Assembly (NCBI RefSeq): GCF_018614415.1
Contig: NZ_JAGGOO010000006.1
Location: 62,001 to 126,000 of the forward strand
Direction: 5' to 3'
DNA from: Streptomyces sp. ISL-12
GTDB lineage: Bacteria > Actinomycetota > Actinomycetes > Streptomycetales > Streptomycetaceae
Length of the DNA stretch: 64,000 nt
The translations under genes were made by a program, and so were the position numbers. Position 1 is the stretch's first letter, and every line of letters starts with the position of its first letter. This document shows positions 37,759-45,802 of this stretch, in pieces. The notes under the pieces are model-generated. The model had not been told where the DNA came from, searched no databases, and was given only the letters and a program-made list of their open reading frames with translations.

Positions 37759-39261
37759 TCAGACCGCCTCGGCGGTCTCCGGGAGTTCCTTGGCGAGCAG
37801 CTCGGTGAGGTCGACGACGTCGGCCAGCTCGCCGAAGTCGCGTACGGCCGTGTCGACGGTCTTGCGGATACGGGTGTTGACGCGTTCGGAGCGGACCTTC
37901 TTGGCGATCCCGATGGCGTCGGTGGCGAGGGCGGCGCCCTGCTCGGGCTCGCGGCGCAACAGGTGCACGGTGGCCAGGCCGATCAGGTTGAGCGCGTAGG
38001 ACCGCTGGTGCTCCTCGTCCTCGGCGAAGAGGCCGACGGCCTGTTTCATCAGGGGCTCGGCCAGTGAGGCGTAGGCGGGGCTGCGGCCGGCGACGTAGGC
38101 GAGGTCGCGGAAGGAGTGGCTGTTCTCGCCGTGCAGTTCGGCCGCGGAGAAGAAGCGGATCCAGTCGGGGTCCGGCTCGTCCCACTCGTCGGCGTCCGCG
38201 AAGATGTCCTCGGCCATCCGCACGGCCCGCTGGGTGCGTCCGGGCTGCCCCATGTTGGCGTAGGCGCGGGCCTCCATCGCATACAGCATGGACTGGGTGC
38301 GCGGACTCGCGCAGTCCCGGCTGCCGTACTGGGCGAGGTGGATCAGCTCCAGGGCGTCGTCGGGCCGGCCGAGGTGGATCATCTGGCGGCTCATGCTGGA
38401 CAGGATGTACGAGCCGAGCGGCCGGTCCCCCGCCTCCTTGGCGGCGTGCAGCGCGAGCACGAAGTACTTCTGCGCGGTGGGCTGGAGCCCGACGTCGTAC
38501 GACATCCAGCCGGCCAGCTCGGCCAGCTCGGCGGCGACCTTGAACAGCTTGAGGCGGGTGGCCTCCGGCTGGGGTTCCTGGAGGAGGTCGGTCACCTCGT
38601 GCAGCTGGCCGACGACCGCCTTGCGGCGCAGACCGCCGCCGCACTGGGCGTCCCACCGCCGGAACATCACGGTGGTGGTCTCCAGCAGGTCCAGCTCGGG
38701 CTTGGACAGCCGGCCCCGGGCGCGCCCGGCGGGCACCGGCTCGGGGTCCGGCGCGGTGGGCGGGGGCGTGGGCACGAGCCAGCGCTGCATGGGTTCGATG
38801 AGGGACGGGCCCGCGGAGAGGGCCAGCGAGGTCCCGAGGAAGCCGCGCCGCGCCAGCATCAGGTCGCTGCGCGAGAACTCGCTGAGCAGGGCCACGGTCT
38901 GCGGGCCCGTCCAGGGCAGGTCGACGCCGGTCGCGGAGGGTGTCGGGCGGCCGGTGCGCAGGCCCAGGTCCTCGACGGAGACGACGACGCCGAAGCGCTC
39001 GGAGAACAGCTCCGAGAGGATTTTCGGGATCGGCTCGCGGGGGTTCTCGCCGTCCAGCCAGCGGCGTACGCGGGAGGTGTCGGTGGAGATGTGTTTGGCG
39101 CCCAGCCGGCGTGCCTGGCGGTTGACCTGGCGGGCCAGCTCGCCCTTCGACCAGCCGCTGCGCACGAACCACGAGGTGAGCAACTCGTTGGGACGCTTGT
39201 CGGCGTGCCCGGGGTGTTCAGCGTCCCCAGCGCTCGTTCCGCCGCCACCGTTGCCGCTCAC
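37759..39261 (-). CDS. nsdA: NsdA-type regulator of development and antibiotic production
   Basis: The 500-aa protein starts at GTG 39261 (VSGNGGGGTSAGDAEHPGHA). Residues 20-110 contain a helix-turn-helix-like segment (NELLTSWFVRSGWSKGELAR, TDTSRVRRWLDGENPREPIP). The C-terminal two thirds are TPR-like helical repeats (PTAQKYFVLALHAAKEAGDR, MLYAMEARAYANMGQPGRTQ). In S. coelicolor the NsdA gene adjoining amtB-glnK negatively regulates sporulation and actinorhodin; the same neighbourhood here supports orthology. The in-frame codon at 39288 would add nine residues. Confidence 0.92.
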   Translation of the reverse strand: MSGNGGGGTSAGDAEHPGHADKRPNELLTSWFVRSGWSKGELARQVNRQARRLGAKHISTDTSRVRRWLDGENPREPIPKILSELFSERFGVVVSVEDLGLRTGRPTPSATGVDLPWTGPQTVALLSEFSRSDLMLARRGFLGTSLALSAGPSLIEPMQRWLVPTPPPTAPDPEPVPAGRARGRLSKPELDLLETTTVMFRRWDAQCGGGLRRKAVVGQLHEVTDLLQEPQPEATRLKLFKVAAELAELAGWMSYDVGLQPTAQKYFVLALHAAKEAGDRPLGSYILSSMSRQMIHLGRPDDALELIHLAQYGSRDCASPRTQSMLYAMEARAYANMGQPGRTQRAVRMAEDIFADADEWDEPDPDWIRFFSAAELHGENSHSFRDLAYVAGRSPAYASLAEPLMKQAVGLFAEDEEHQRSYALNLIGLATVHLLRREPEQGAALATDAIGIAKKVRSERVNTRIRKTVDTAVRDFGELADVVDLTELLAKELPETAEAV

Positions 39262-39707
39262 TGGAACGCCCCCATCCCTCAAGACCACCTGTCGCCGAGT
39301 GCGCCAAGCCCTATCAGGATGCCGGTGTTCGGACCGTCCGTCCCAGAGTTGTCACTCTTCGAACGGAAAGCCGAGTTGCCTCCGGCATACCCACGTGCGC
39401 ATGGGCCCCCAGGTGCCATGAACACAAAGTAATTTCACGATCACGCATACGGCCATGGCGATTCCACAAACGCCACCATTCGCCACCCCTTCGAATGAAC
39501 TCGCGGCGCGGGCCTCGCGATTCACTTGACATCAGCCACTCGGGAGTGGGTGCAACGGAGCACGGCAGGGGCGTGCGCCGCCAGGCGCACCACCCGGGAT
39601 GCTTCCAGGCGCCGTCTGAAACGCTCGGCACTGGGGAGGTGGGAACACAGAGTCACCGCGCGCACCCACTTCGTAACCACCGGTGCGCCGAACCCGTTGG
39701 AGGGGGC
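39262..39707. other. 446-bp intergenic region between nsdA and the primase-like gene
   Basis: The two genes are divergent, so promoters for both should lie here. TTGACA at 39526-39531 points to the primase-like gene, but no acceptable -10 element follows at 16-19 bp. No ORF or repeat is supported. Confidence 0.5.
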
Positions 39708-40373
39708 ATGGGCTTCACGATCGGCAGCAGTCGGGGGATTCGCGACCTCCGGACCGCCGCGCGGCGCCGCGGCCGCCCGTCGGAGTGCACGGCCGTGGCC
39801 GAGTTCACCGGCCTGTGGGGGTGGGACGCGGTGCCGGGGGCACGGGCCGCCGCGGGCGCCTGCTCCTGCGGCCGCGCCGACTGCCCGGCGCCGGGCGCGC
39901 ACCCGCTGGACTTCGCGCCCGAGGTGCCCGCCGGATCGACGCTGGACGAGGTGAGCGAGGCGTGGGCGCGGTTCCCGGGCGCCTCGGTGATGCTGCCGGT
40001 CGGCCGGACGTTCGACGTGATCGAGGTGGCCGAGCCCGCGGGCTGCCGGGCGCTGGCCCGGCTGGAGCGCATGGGGCTGCCGGTCGGCCCGGTCACGGCG
40101 ACCCCGCAGGGCCGCGCCCACTTCTTCGTCGCCCCCGGCGGCGCCGCCGAGCTGCCCCGGCTGCTCTACCGGATGGGCTGGGACGCGCCCTCCGCCCTCG
40201 ATCTGCGCGGCCTCGGCCGGGGCGCGCACATCACCGCCCCGCCCTCCGACCGCGGCGGCCGGGGCCCGGTGCGGTGGCTGCGCCCACCGGCCCTGGACTC
40301 GGCGACCCGGCCCCCGGAGGCGCGGCTGCTGCTGGGGACCCTGGCGTACGTGGCGCACCGGTCCCGGGGGTAG
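39708..40373 (+). CDS. Orphan bifunctional primase/polymerase (Prim-Pol)-like protein
   Basis: The 221-aa protein starts at ATG 39708 behind GGAGG. It resembles the N-terminal Prim-Pol domain of plasmid replication proteins. GACSCGRADCPAPGAHPLDF is the metal-binding-like cluster, and FDVIEVAEPAGCRALARLER occupies the position of the catalytic acidic motif. HFFVAPGG and GRGAHITAPPSDRGG are further family blocks. No helicase partner is present, so it may be a domesticated, possibly non-catalytic version. It converges on ftsY. Confidence 0.7.
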   Translation: MGFTIGSSRGIRDLRTAARRRGRPSECTAVAEFTGLWGWDAVPGARAAAGACSCGRADCPAPGAHPLDFAPEVPAGSTLDEVSEAWARFPGASVMLPVGRTFDVIEVAEPAGCRALARLERMGLPVGPVTATPQGRAHFFVAPGGAAELPRLLYRMGWDAPSALDLRGLGRGAHITAPPSDRGGRGPVRWLRPPALDSATRPPEARLLLGTLAYVAHRSRG

Positions 40374-40420
40374 CGGCGGCGGTCGCCCGGGGGCGTACCG
40401 GGCGTACTGGCCCCTGACGC

Positions 40421-40459
40421 CCGGAAGCGCCCGTCCCCCGAGAGGGCGGGCGCTTCCGG
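40421..40459. terminator. Bidirectional terminator between Prim-Pol-like gene and ftsY
   Basis: A perfect 13-bp stem (40421-40433 with 40447-40459) extended by G-U and C-G pairs. It lies between convergent genes. Confidence 0.85.
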
Positions 40460-40478
40460 TGCGGGCGGAGGAATCGAT

Positions 40479-41687
40479 TCAGTCACCGATCAGCGCGTCC
40501 ACGAACGCCTCCGGCTCGAACGGCGCCAGGTCGTCCGCGCCCTCGCCCAGGCCGATCAGCTTGACCGGTACGCCCAGCTCGCGCTGGACGGCGACCACGA
40601 TGCCGCCCTTGGCCGTGCCGTCCAGCTTGGTGAGCACGATGCCGGTGATGTCGACGACCTCGGCGAAGACCCGGGCCTGGATGAGGCCGTTCTGGCCGGT
40701 GGTGGCGTCGAGCACGAGCAGCACCTCGTCGAGCGGGGCGTGCTTCTCCACCACGCGCTTGACCTTGCCCAGCTCGTCCATGAGGCCGGTCTTGGTGTGC
40801 AGCCGCCCCGCGGTGTCGATGAGGACGACGTCGGAGCCGATCTCCTTGCCCTCCTTGACGGCGTCGAAGGCGACGGAGGCCGGGTCGCCGCCCTCGGGGC
40901 CGCGCACGGTGTGGGCGCCGACCCGCTCGCCCCAGGTCTGGAGCTGGTCGGCGGCGGCTGCCCGGAAGGTGTCGGCGGCGCCCAGCACGACGCTGCGGCC
41001 GTCGGCGACCAGGACGCGGGCGAGCTTGCCGGTGGTGGTGGTCTTGCCGGTGCCGTTGACGCCGACGACCATCACGATGCCGGGCTTGCCGGAGGGAGGC
41101 TCGGTCCTGACGGCGCGGTCCATCTCGGGGCCGACCAGGGTGATCAGCTCCTCGCGCAGCAGCCCCCGCAGCTCCTCCGGGGTGCGGGTGCCGAGGACGC
41201 GGACGCGCTCGCGCAGCCGCTCGACCAGCTCCTGGGTGGGCTGCACGCCGACGTCGGCGGTGAGCAGCGTGTCCTCGATCTCCTCCCAGGTGTCCTCGTC
41301 GAGGTGCTCGCGGGAGAGCAGCGTGAGCAGGCCCTTGCCGAGCGCGCTCTGCGAACGGGAGAGGCGGGAACGGAGCCGGACCAGTCGGCCGGCGGTGGGC
41401 TCGGGGACCTCCAGCTGAGGTACTTCGAGCTCTTCGACGACGGGCGGCTCGGCGAGGGTGGCGCCGCTGCCGCTCGGGAGGTCGACCTCCTCTATCGTCC
41501 GGCGCGTTTCGTCGCGCGGTGTCTCGGCCTCTTCGCCGACGTGCGGCTCGGCCGGAGGGGCGGTGATGTCGGGCGCGGCGGGCGGCGGCTTCGGCAGCGG
41601 CTTCTTACGGCGGCTGCCGACGACCAGCCCGCCGATCGCGCCGATCACGACCACGGCGATGACTACAGCAAGGATGACGATGTCCAT
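40479..41687 (-). CDS. ftsY: Signal recognition particle receptor FtsY
   Basis: The 402-aa GTPase receives ribosome-SRP complexes at the membrane. The N-terminus is a membrane segment (MDIVILAVVIAVVVIGAIGG), typical for actinobacteria, then an acidic A domain (PPAEPHVGEEAETPRDETRR). The NG domain has GVNGTGKTTTTGKLA, DTFRAAAADQL, DTAGR, TKLDGTAKGGIV and GLGEGADDLAPF. The ATG at 41687 is preferred over the upstream in-frame codon at 41708 because it follows GGAG at good spacing. It diverges from the NCS1 permease. Confidence 0.95.
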   Translation of the reverse strand: MDIVILAVVIAVVVIGAIGGLVVGSRRKKPLPKPPPAAPDITAPPAEPHVGEEAETPRDETRRTIEEVDLPSGSGATLAEPPVVEELEVPQLEVPEPTAGRLVRLRSRLSRSQSALGKGLLTLLSREHLDEDTWEEIEDTLLTADVGVQPTQELVERLRERVRVLGTRTPEELRGLLREELITLVGPEMDRAVRTEPPSGKPGIVMVVGVNGTGKTTTTGKLARVLVADGRSVVLGAADTFRAAAADQLQTWGERVGAHTVRGPEGGDPASVAFDAVKEGKEIGSDVVLIDTAGRLHTKTGLMDELGKVKRVVEKHAPLDEVLLVLDATTGQNGLIQARVFAEVVDITGIVLTKLDGTAKGGIVVAVQRELGVPVKLIGLGEGADDLAPFEPEAFVDALIGD

Positions 41688-41893
41688 AACGGCTCCAGTA
41701 TCAGTCATGGCCCCTGTCGGTCAGGGCCCCGCGGCACACCCGTCTTGGCACTTCCTCCAAGGGACAAAGGTCACTGGTGGGACGCGATGGGAGCAAAGTA
41801 CGATGGCGGGGCCCGCAGCGACGCGCGTAGATCACCCGACCGCCGCCCGTCCCTCCCCCACGAGGCACGGGCCCTTGAGGCACGGACCCCCAC

Positions 41894-43345
41894 ATGAGCG
41901 AAACCGCCGCCGCGACCGACGGCGCCCACGGCCTGGAGACCCGCGGCATCGAGCAGGTGCCCGATCACGAACGCACGGCCCGCGTCCGCGGGCTCTTCCC
42001 GACCTGGGTCGGCGCCAACATCAGCGTGCTGCTGCTCACGATGGGCGCGAGCCTGGTCGTGGCGTACCGGCTCGGCTTCTGGCAGGCGGTGGTCGTCGCG
42101 GTGTGCGCGCCCGTCGTCTCGTACGGACTGGTCGGGCTGATCGGCATCGCCGGCAAGCGCGGCGGGGCGCCCGGGATGGCGCTGTCCCGGGCGGTGTTCG
42201 GGCAGCGGGGCAATCTGCTGCCCGGTTCGCTGATCTGGGTGGCCCGCTGGGGCTGGGAGACGATCAACGCGGTGACCGGCGCGTACGCGCTGCTCACGGT
42301 GCTGGACATCCTGTTCGGCGTGCGGGCCAACGCCCTGCTGGACATGGTGACGCTGCTGGCCTTCGTGATCGCCACGTTCGCGATCTCGGGGCTCGGCATC
42401 AACGCCGTGCAGAAGTGCAACAAGTACGCGGCCTACCTCTTCGGCGCCTTCTCGGTGCTGGTGCTCGGCTATCTGGTCGCGGAGACCGACTGGTCGGCGG
42501 TCTTCGGCCGGCCCGCCGGGTCGGTGGCCGCGATGATCACGGGGATCGGTCTGATCGCGGCGGGCGGCGTCAGCTGGATCCCGTCCGCCCCGGACTTCAC
42601 GCGCTACCTGCCGCGTACCGCGTCCGCGAAGGGGATCGTGGGCGTGACGGTCGGCGGTGCCGGGATCGTCGTACTCCCGATGGTGCTGATGGGCGCGGTC
42701 ATGGCGGTCTCCACGCCGGACCTGGCCTCGACGGCCGACCCGGTCTCCTTCCTCGGGGAGATCCTGCCGACCTGGATCGCGGTGCCGTACCTGCTGATCG
42801 CGCTGATCGGCATGCTGCTGATCAACGCCATGTCGATGTACTCGGCGGGCTTCACCGCGCAGACCCTCGGCTTCAAGGTGCCGCGCCACTGGGCGGTGTC
42901 GGTGAACGCGGTGATCTCCCTCGTCTTCGGCAGCGTGCTGATGCTGGCGGCGACCAGCTTCCTGGGCTCCTTCACCGCGTTCCTGTCGCTGCTGGCGGTC
43001 GCCTTCTCGGCCTGGGTCGGCGTCTTCGGCGCGGACATGCTGCGCCGGCGGGAGTACGACGGCGCCGCCCTCTCCGACACGGGGCGCACCAGCGCGTACT
43101 GGTACCGGGGCGGCTTCTCCCCCGCCGCGGTGACCGCGTGGGCCCTGGGTCTGGCGACGGGCCTGATGTTCACCACGTCGGACTGGTTCACCGGCCCGCT
43201 GGCCGGCAACAATGTCATCGGCGAGTACGGGCTCGGCTGGGTGGCCACGATCGTGGTCTCCGGCCTGCTGTACGTGGTGCTGCCCAAGCCGGCGGTGACG
43301 GTTCCGGCGGAGCGGGGCGGGGAGCCTCAGCCGCTGTCTTACTGA
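41894..43345 (+). CDS. NCS1-family cytosine/purine permease
   Basis: The 483-aa membrane protein has about 12 helices. RTARVRGLFPTWVGANISVL and GASLVVAYRLGFWQAVVVAV match the NCS1 N-terminus (cytosine, purine, uracil and thiamine-related nucleobase transporters), and YLPRTASAKGIVGVTVGG follows mid-protein. The substrate cannot be decided; it is more CodB-like than uracil-type by length. A strong hairpin (43356-43390) ends transcription. It stands alone between ftsY and the glucose permease. Confidence 0.88.
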   Translation: MSETAAATDGAHGLETRGIEQVPDHERTARVRGLFPTWVGANISVLLLTMGASLVVAYRLGFWQAVVVAVCAPVVSYGLVGLIGIAGKRGGAPGMALSRAVFGQRGNLLPGSLIWVARWGWETINAVTGAYALLTVLDILFGVRANALLDMVTLLAFVIATFAISGLGINAVQKCNKYAAYLFGAFSVLVLGYLVAETDWSAVFGRPAGSVAAMITGIGLIAAGGVSWIPSAPDFTRYLPRTASAKGIVGVTVGGAGIVVLPMVLMGAVMAVSTPDLASTADPVSFLGEILPTWIAVPYLLIALIGMLLINAMSMYSAGFTAQTLGFKVPRHWAVSVNAVISLVFGSVLMLAATSFLGSFTAFLSLLAVAFSAWVGVFGADMLRRREYDGAALSDTGRTSAYWYRGGFSPAAVTAWALGLATGLMFTTSDWFTGPLAGNNVIGEYGLGWVATIVVSGLLYVVLPKPAVTVPAERGGEPQPLSY

Positions 43346-43355
43346 GACGTGGACC

Positions 43356-43390
43356 GGCCCGGCGCGCGCCTCGGTGCCGCGCGCCGGGCC
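43356..43390 (+). terminator. Terminator after the NCS1 permease
   Basis: A perfect 13-bp stem (43356-43368 with 43378-43390, 9-nt loop) 10 bp after the stop. The loop is followed on the plus strand by GTTTCGCG. Confidence 0.85.
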
Positions 43391-43457
43391 GTTTCGCGTC
43401 TCGGACGGCCGACGGCCCGCGTTCCTCGGCCGTGCCCGGACCGCGGGCCCTGCGGGC

Positions 43458-43727
43458 TCAGGGAGCCGTGATGGCGGTGGGCGTGCGGCCCAGGAGCCGT
43501 CGGGCCGTGCGGGTGGGACGGGGCCTGGTCGGCGCAGCCGGCGCCCGCGGCCGGGCTGCCGCAGCCGGGTGAGCGGGATGCTGACCGAGGTGCGCGCGAG
43601 CGACCGCGGCCGTGGTGCGGACAGGCGCCTCGTTCAGCCGCTCGATGGCGTCGTGCAGGTCCGGCCCGGCGTACCGTGCGCCGCCACCCCGGCCCAGACC
43701 CCTCCCTCCACGGACCGCCCCGGGCAC
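43458..43727 (-). CDS. Possible small hypothetical protein in the 753-bp permease gap
   Basis: The minus-strand frame from GTG 43727 (or 43739) reads VPGAVRGGRGLGRGGGARYA, then GPDLHDAIERLNEAPVRTTA, then AVARAHLGQHPAHPAAAARP and an Arg/Pro/Thr-rich end to the TGA at 43458-43460. Third positions are nearly all G/C and DLHDAIERLNEAPVRTTAAV looks like a real amphipathic helix. The end is low-complexity. No family is recognised. The remainder of 43,391-43,983 shows nothing else. Confidence 0.35.
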   Translation of the reverse strand: MPGAVRGGRGLGRGGGARYAGPDLHDAIERLNEAPVRTTAAVARAHLGQHPAHPAAAARPRAPAAPTRPRPTRTARRLLGRTPTAITAP

Positions 43728-43983
43728 CGCCCCGGGCACCGCCCGAGGGTTCCCGCACCTCATGGGCCGGCCGCAAGTCGAGCAGGGGCTCCCGGAGCCC
43801 TGCGGCGCGCCGGACCTGTCCCGCGTCGAGCCACGGCGGACCAAGCCCGCGCGGGAGCGTCCGGAGGCGCTGGGTGAGCCGTCTGCTCGCGCCGCCCTCC
43901 CGCACGGCGGGCGGACGGGGCACCGCCCTGATCGCGGCGCCCCCTTGCGGCAGAACCGCGACGACCACCCCTTTTCCCGGACA

Positions 43984-44028
43984 AAGACGTACTGCCCGGT
44001 CCGTGTGCCGGACCGGGCAGTACGTCTT
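43984..44028 (-). terminator. Terminator after the glucose permease gene
   Basis: A perfect 19-bp stem (43984-44002 with 44010-44028, 7-nt loop) followed on the minus strand by TGTCC. It lies 71 bp after the permease stop. Confidence 0.92.
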
Positions 44029-44098
44029 ACGGGTGTCGAGGAGCGGGGCAGCGGGGACTTGGCCCGGCTCCTCGAGTCGAGGGGCCTCGGAGCGAGGC

Positions 44099-45517
44099 TC
44101 AGCCCATCTCCTCCAGCGCCTTGCCCTTCGTCTCCTTGACGAACTTCAGGACGAACGGGATGGAGAGCGCGGCGAAGACCGTGTAGATCACGTAGGTGCC
44201 GGAGAGGTTCCACTCGGCCAGCGACGGGAAGCTCGCGGTGATGGCCCAGTTGGCGATCCACTGCGCGGCGGCGGCGACGCCGAGGGCGGCGGCACGGAGC
44301 CGGTTGGGGAACATCTCGCCGAGGAAGACCCACACGACCACGCCCCAGGAGAGGGCGAAGAAGAGCACGAACACGTGGGCGGCGATCAGGGCGACCCAGC
44401 CCTGGGTGGCCGGGAGCTTGCCGTCGACCAGGTGGGCGGAGAACGCCCAGGCCTCCAGCGCCAGGCCGATGACCATGCCGACCGAGCCGATGATGGCGAG
44501 CGGCTTGCGGCCGACGCGGTCCACGAAAATCATCGCGATCACGGTGCCGACGATGTTGATGATCGACGTCGTGAACGAGTAGAAGAAGGAGTCCGTCGGG
44601 TCGACACCGACCGACTGCCACAGCGTCGAGGAGTAGTAGAACGCGACGTTGATGCCGACGAACTGCTGGAAGACGGAGAGGCCGATGCCGATCCAGACGA
44701 TCGGCTTGAAGAAGAAGCTGCCGCCGAGGAGTTCCTTGAAGCTGGCCTTCTCCTCGCGGTGCATGCCCGTCTCGATCTCGGCGACGCGGGCGTCGAGGTC
44801 GACGTTCTTGCCCTCGACCTCTTCGAGGATCTGGCGGGCCTTGTCGTGCTTGCCCACCGAGATCAAAAAGCGCGGGGACTCGGGGATGGCGAAGGACAGC
44901 AGCCCGTACAGGACGGCCGGGACGACCATGACGCCGAGCATGACCTGCCAGGCCTCCAGGCCCATCAGCTCACCGCGCTGGTCGCCGCCCGCGGCGTTCA
45001 GCAGACCCCAGTTGACCAGCTGCGACACCGCGATGCCGACGACGATCGCGGCCTGCTGGAAGGAGCCGAGCCGGCCGCGGTAGGCGGGCGGGGAGACCTC
45101 GGCGATGTAGGCGGGGCCGATCACCGAGGCCATGCCGATGGCGAAGCCGCCGATGACCCGCCACATGGCCAGGTCCCACAGCGCGAAGGGCAGGGCCGAG
45201 CCGATGGCGCTGACGGTGAACAGGACCGCGGCGATCTGCATGCAGCGGATGCGGCCGATCCGGTCGGCGATCCGGCCGGCGGTGGCGGCGCCGATGGCGC
45301 AGCCGATCAGCGCGATCGCGATGACCTGGGCCAGCAGCGCGGATCCGACGTCGTAGCGGTGCCGGATGGCCTCGACGGCACCGTTGATCACGGAACTGTC
45401 GTAGCCGAAGAGGAAACCGCCCATCGCGGCCGCCGCCGCGATGAAGATGACGTGCCCGAGATGATCGGGGTGAGCCGTTCTGGCTCCTGACTTGGGTGCC
45501 TCAGCAGTGCTGGTCAC
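44099..45517 (-). CDS. glcP: Major facilitator glucose permease, GlcP type
   Basis: The 472-aa MFS sugar/proton symporter has 12 membrane helices. Signatures are GGFLFGYDSSVINGAVEAIR, GRIADRIGRIRCMQ, PESPRFLI with the loop, and GRKPLAIIGSVGMVIGLALE; QQFVGINVAFYYSS is the QQxxGxN motif lining the sugar site. In S. coelicolor the orthologue at this place is the principal glucose permease feeding Glk. GTG 45517 behind GAGGAG gives exactly the GlcP length. The first in-frame codon (45541) lacks a Shine-Dalgarno. Regulation probably resides in the 285 bp upstream, which carries palindromes. Confidence 0.93.
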   Translation of the reverse strand: MTSTAEAPKSGARTAHPDHLGHVIFIAAAAAMGGFLFGYDSSVINGAVEAIRHRYDVGSALLAQVIAIALIGCAIGAATAGRIADRIGRIRCMQIAAVLFTVSAIGSALPFALWDLAMWRVIGGFAIGMASVIGPAYIAEVSPPAYRGRLGSFQQAAIVVGIAVSQLVNWGLLNAAGGDQRGELMGLEAWQVMLGVMVVPAVLYGLLSFAIPESPRFLISVGKHDKARQILEEVEGKNVDLDARVAEIETGMHREEKASFKELLGGSFFFKPIVWIGIGLSVFQQFVGINVAFYYSSTLWQSVGVDPTDSFFYSFTTSIINIVGTVIAMIFVDRVGRKPLAIIGSVGMVIGLALEAWAFSAHLVDGKLPATQGWVALIAAHVFVLFFALSWGVVVWVFLGEMFPNRLRAAALGVAAAAQWIANWAITASFPSLAEWNLSGTYVIYTVFAALSIPFVLKFVKETKGKALEEMG

Positions 45518-45573
45518 GTGTACTCCTCGGGCCACCGGCAACGCTGCCGGGGTGGATCTCCCTTCGAGGACCG

Positions 45574-45592
45574 CCTGAAGGTTCCTGAAGGT
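45574..45592. repeat. Direct repeat CCTGAAGGT x2 upstream of glcP
   Basis: Two copies of the 9-bp unit at 45574-45582 and 45584-45592, in the intergenic region ahead of the glcP start. Probably regulatory; no known motif is assigned. Confidence 0.5.
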
Positions 45593-45596
45593 AAAA

Positions 45597-45728
45597 GCAA
45601 CGTTGCAGAGACTATGCCTTCAAGTTTCGAAGTCAATAGGGTCAAAGGTGTGAGCTACGAGACGTTCTGCGGGGGAGAAGTGAGAACCATGCAGGGGATC
45701 GATGATCCATTTGCGTTCAAGTCTTGAA
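45597..45728 (-). promoter_or_regulatory. Cluster of palindromes upstream of glcP
   Basis: GCAACGTTGC (45597-45606) is a 10-bp perfect palindrome with central CG, of the type bound by LacI/GalR-family repressors. TTCAAGTCTTGAA (45716-45728) is a perfect 13-bp palindrome, and a near match CTTCAAGTTTCGAAG occurs at 45618-45632. They lie 80-211 bp ahead of the GlcP start on the minus strand, where the promoter should be. The regulators are unknown. Confidence 0.55.
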
Positions 45729-45802
45729 GATGAGCCTTGAAGATGGCTCGGGGATGGGCTCGGGGGACGGGCCGATGAAGGGCGTCCGTGACGGACCCGC
45801 CG

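Noticed and set aside
39526..39531. TTGACA as a -35 box upstream of the Prim-Pol-like gene
   Set aside because: No acceptable -10 at 16-19 bp; not enough to call a promoter.
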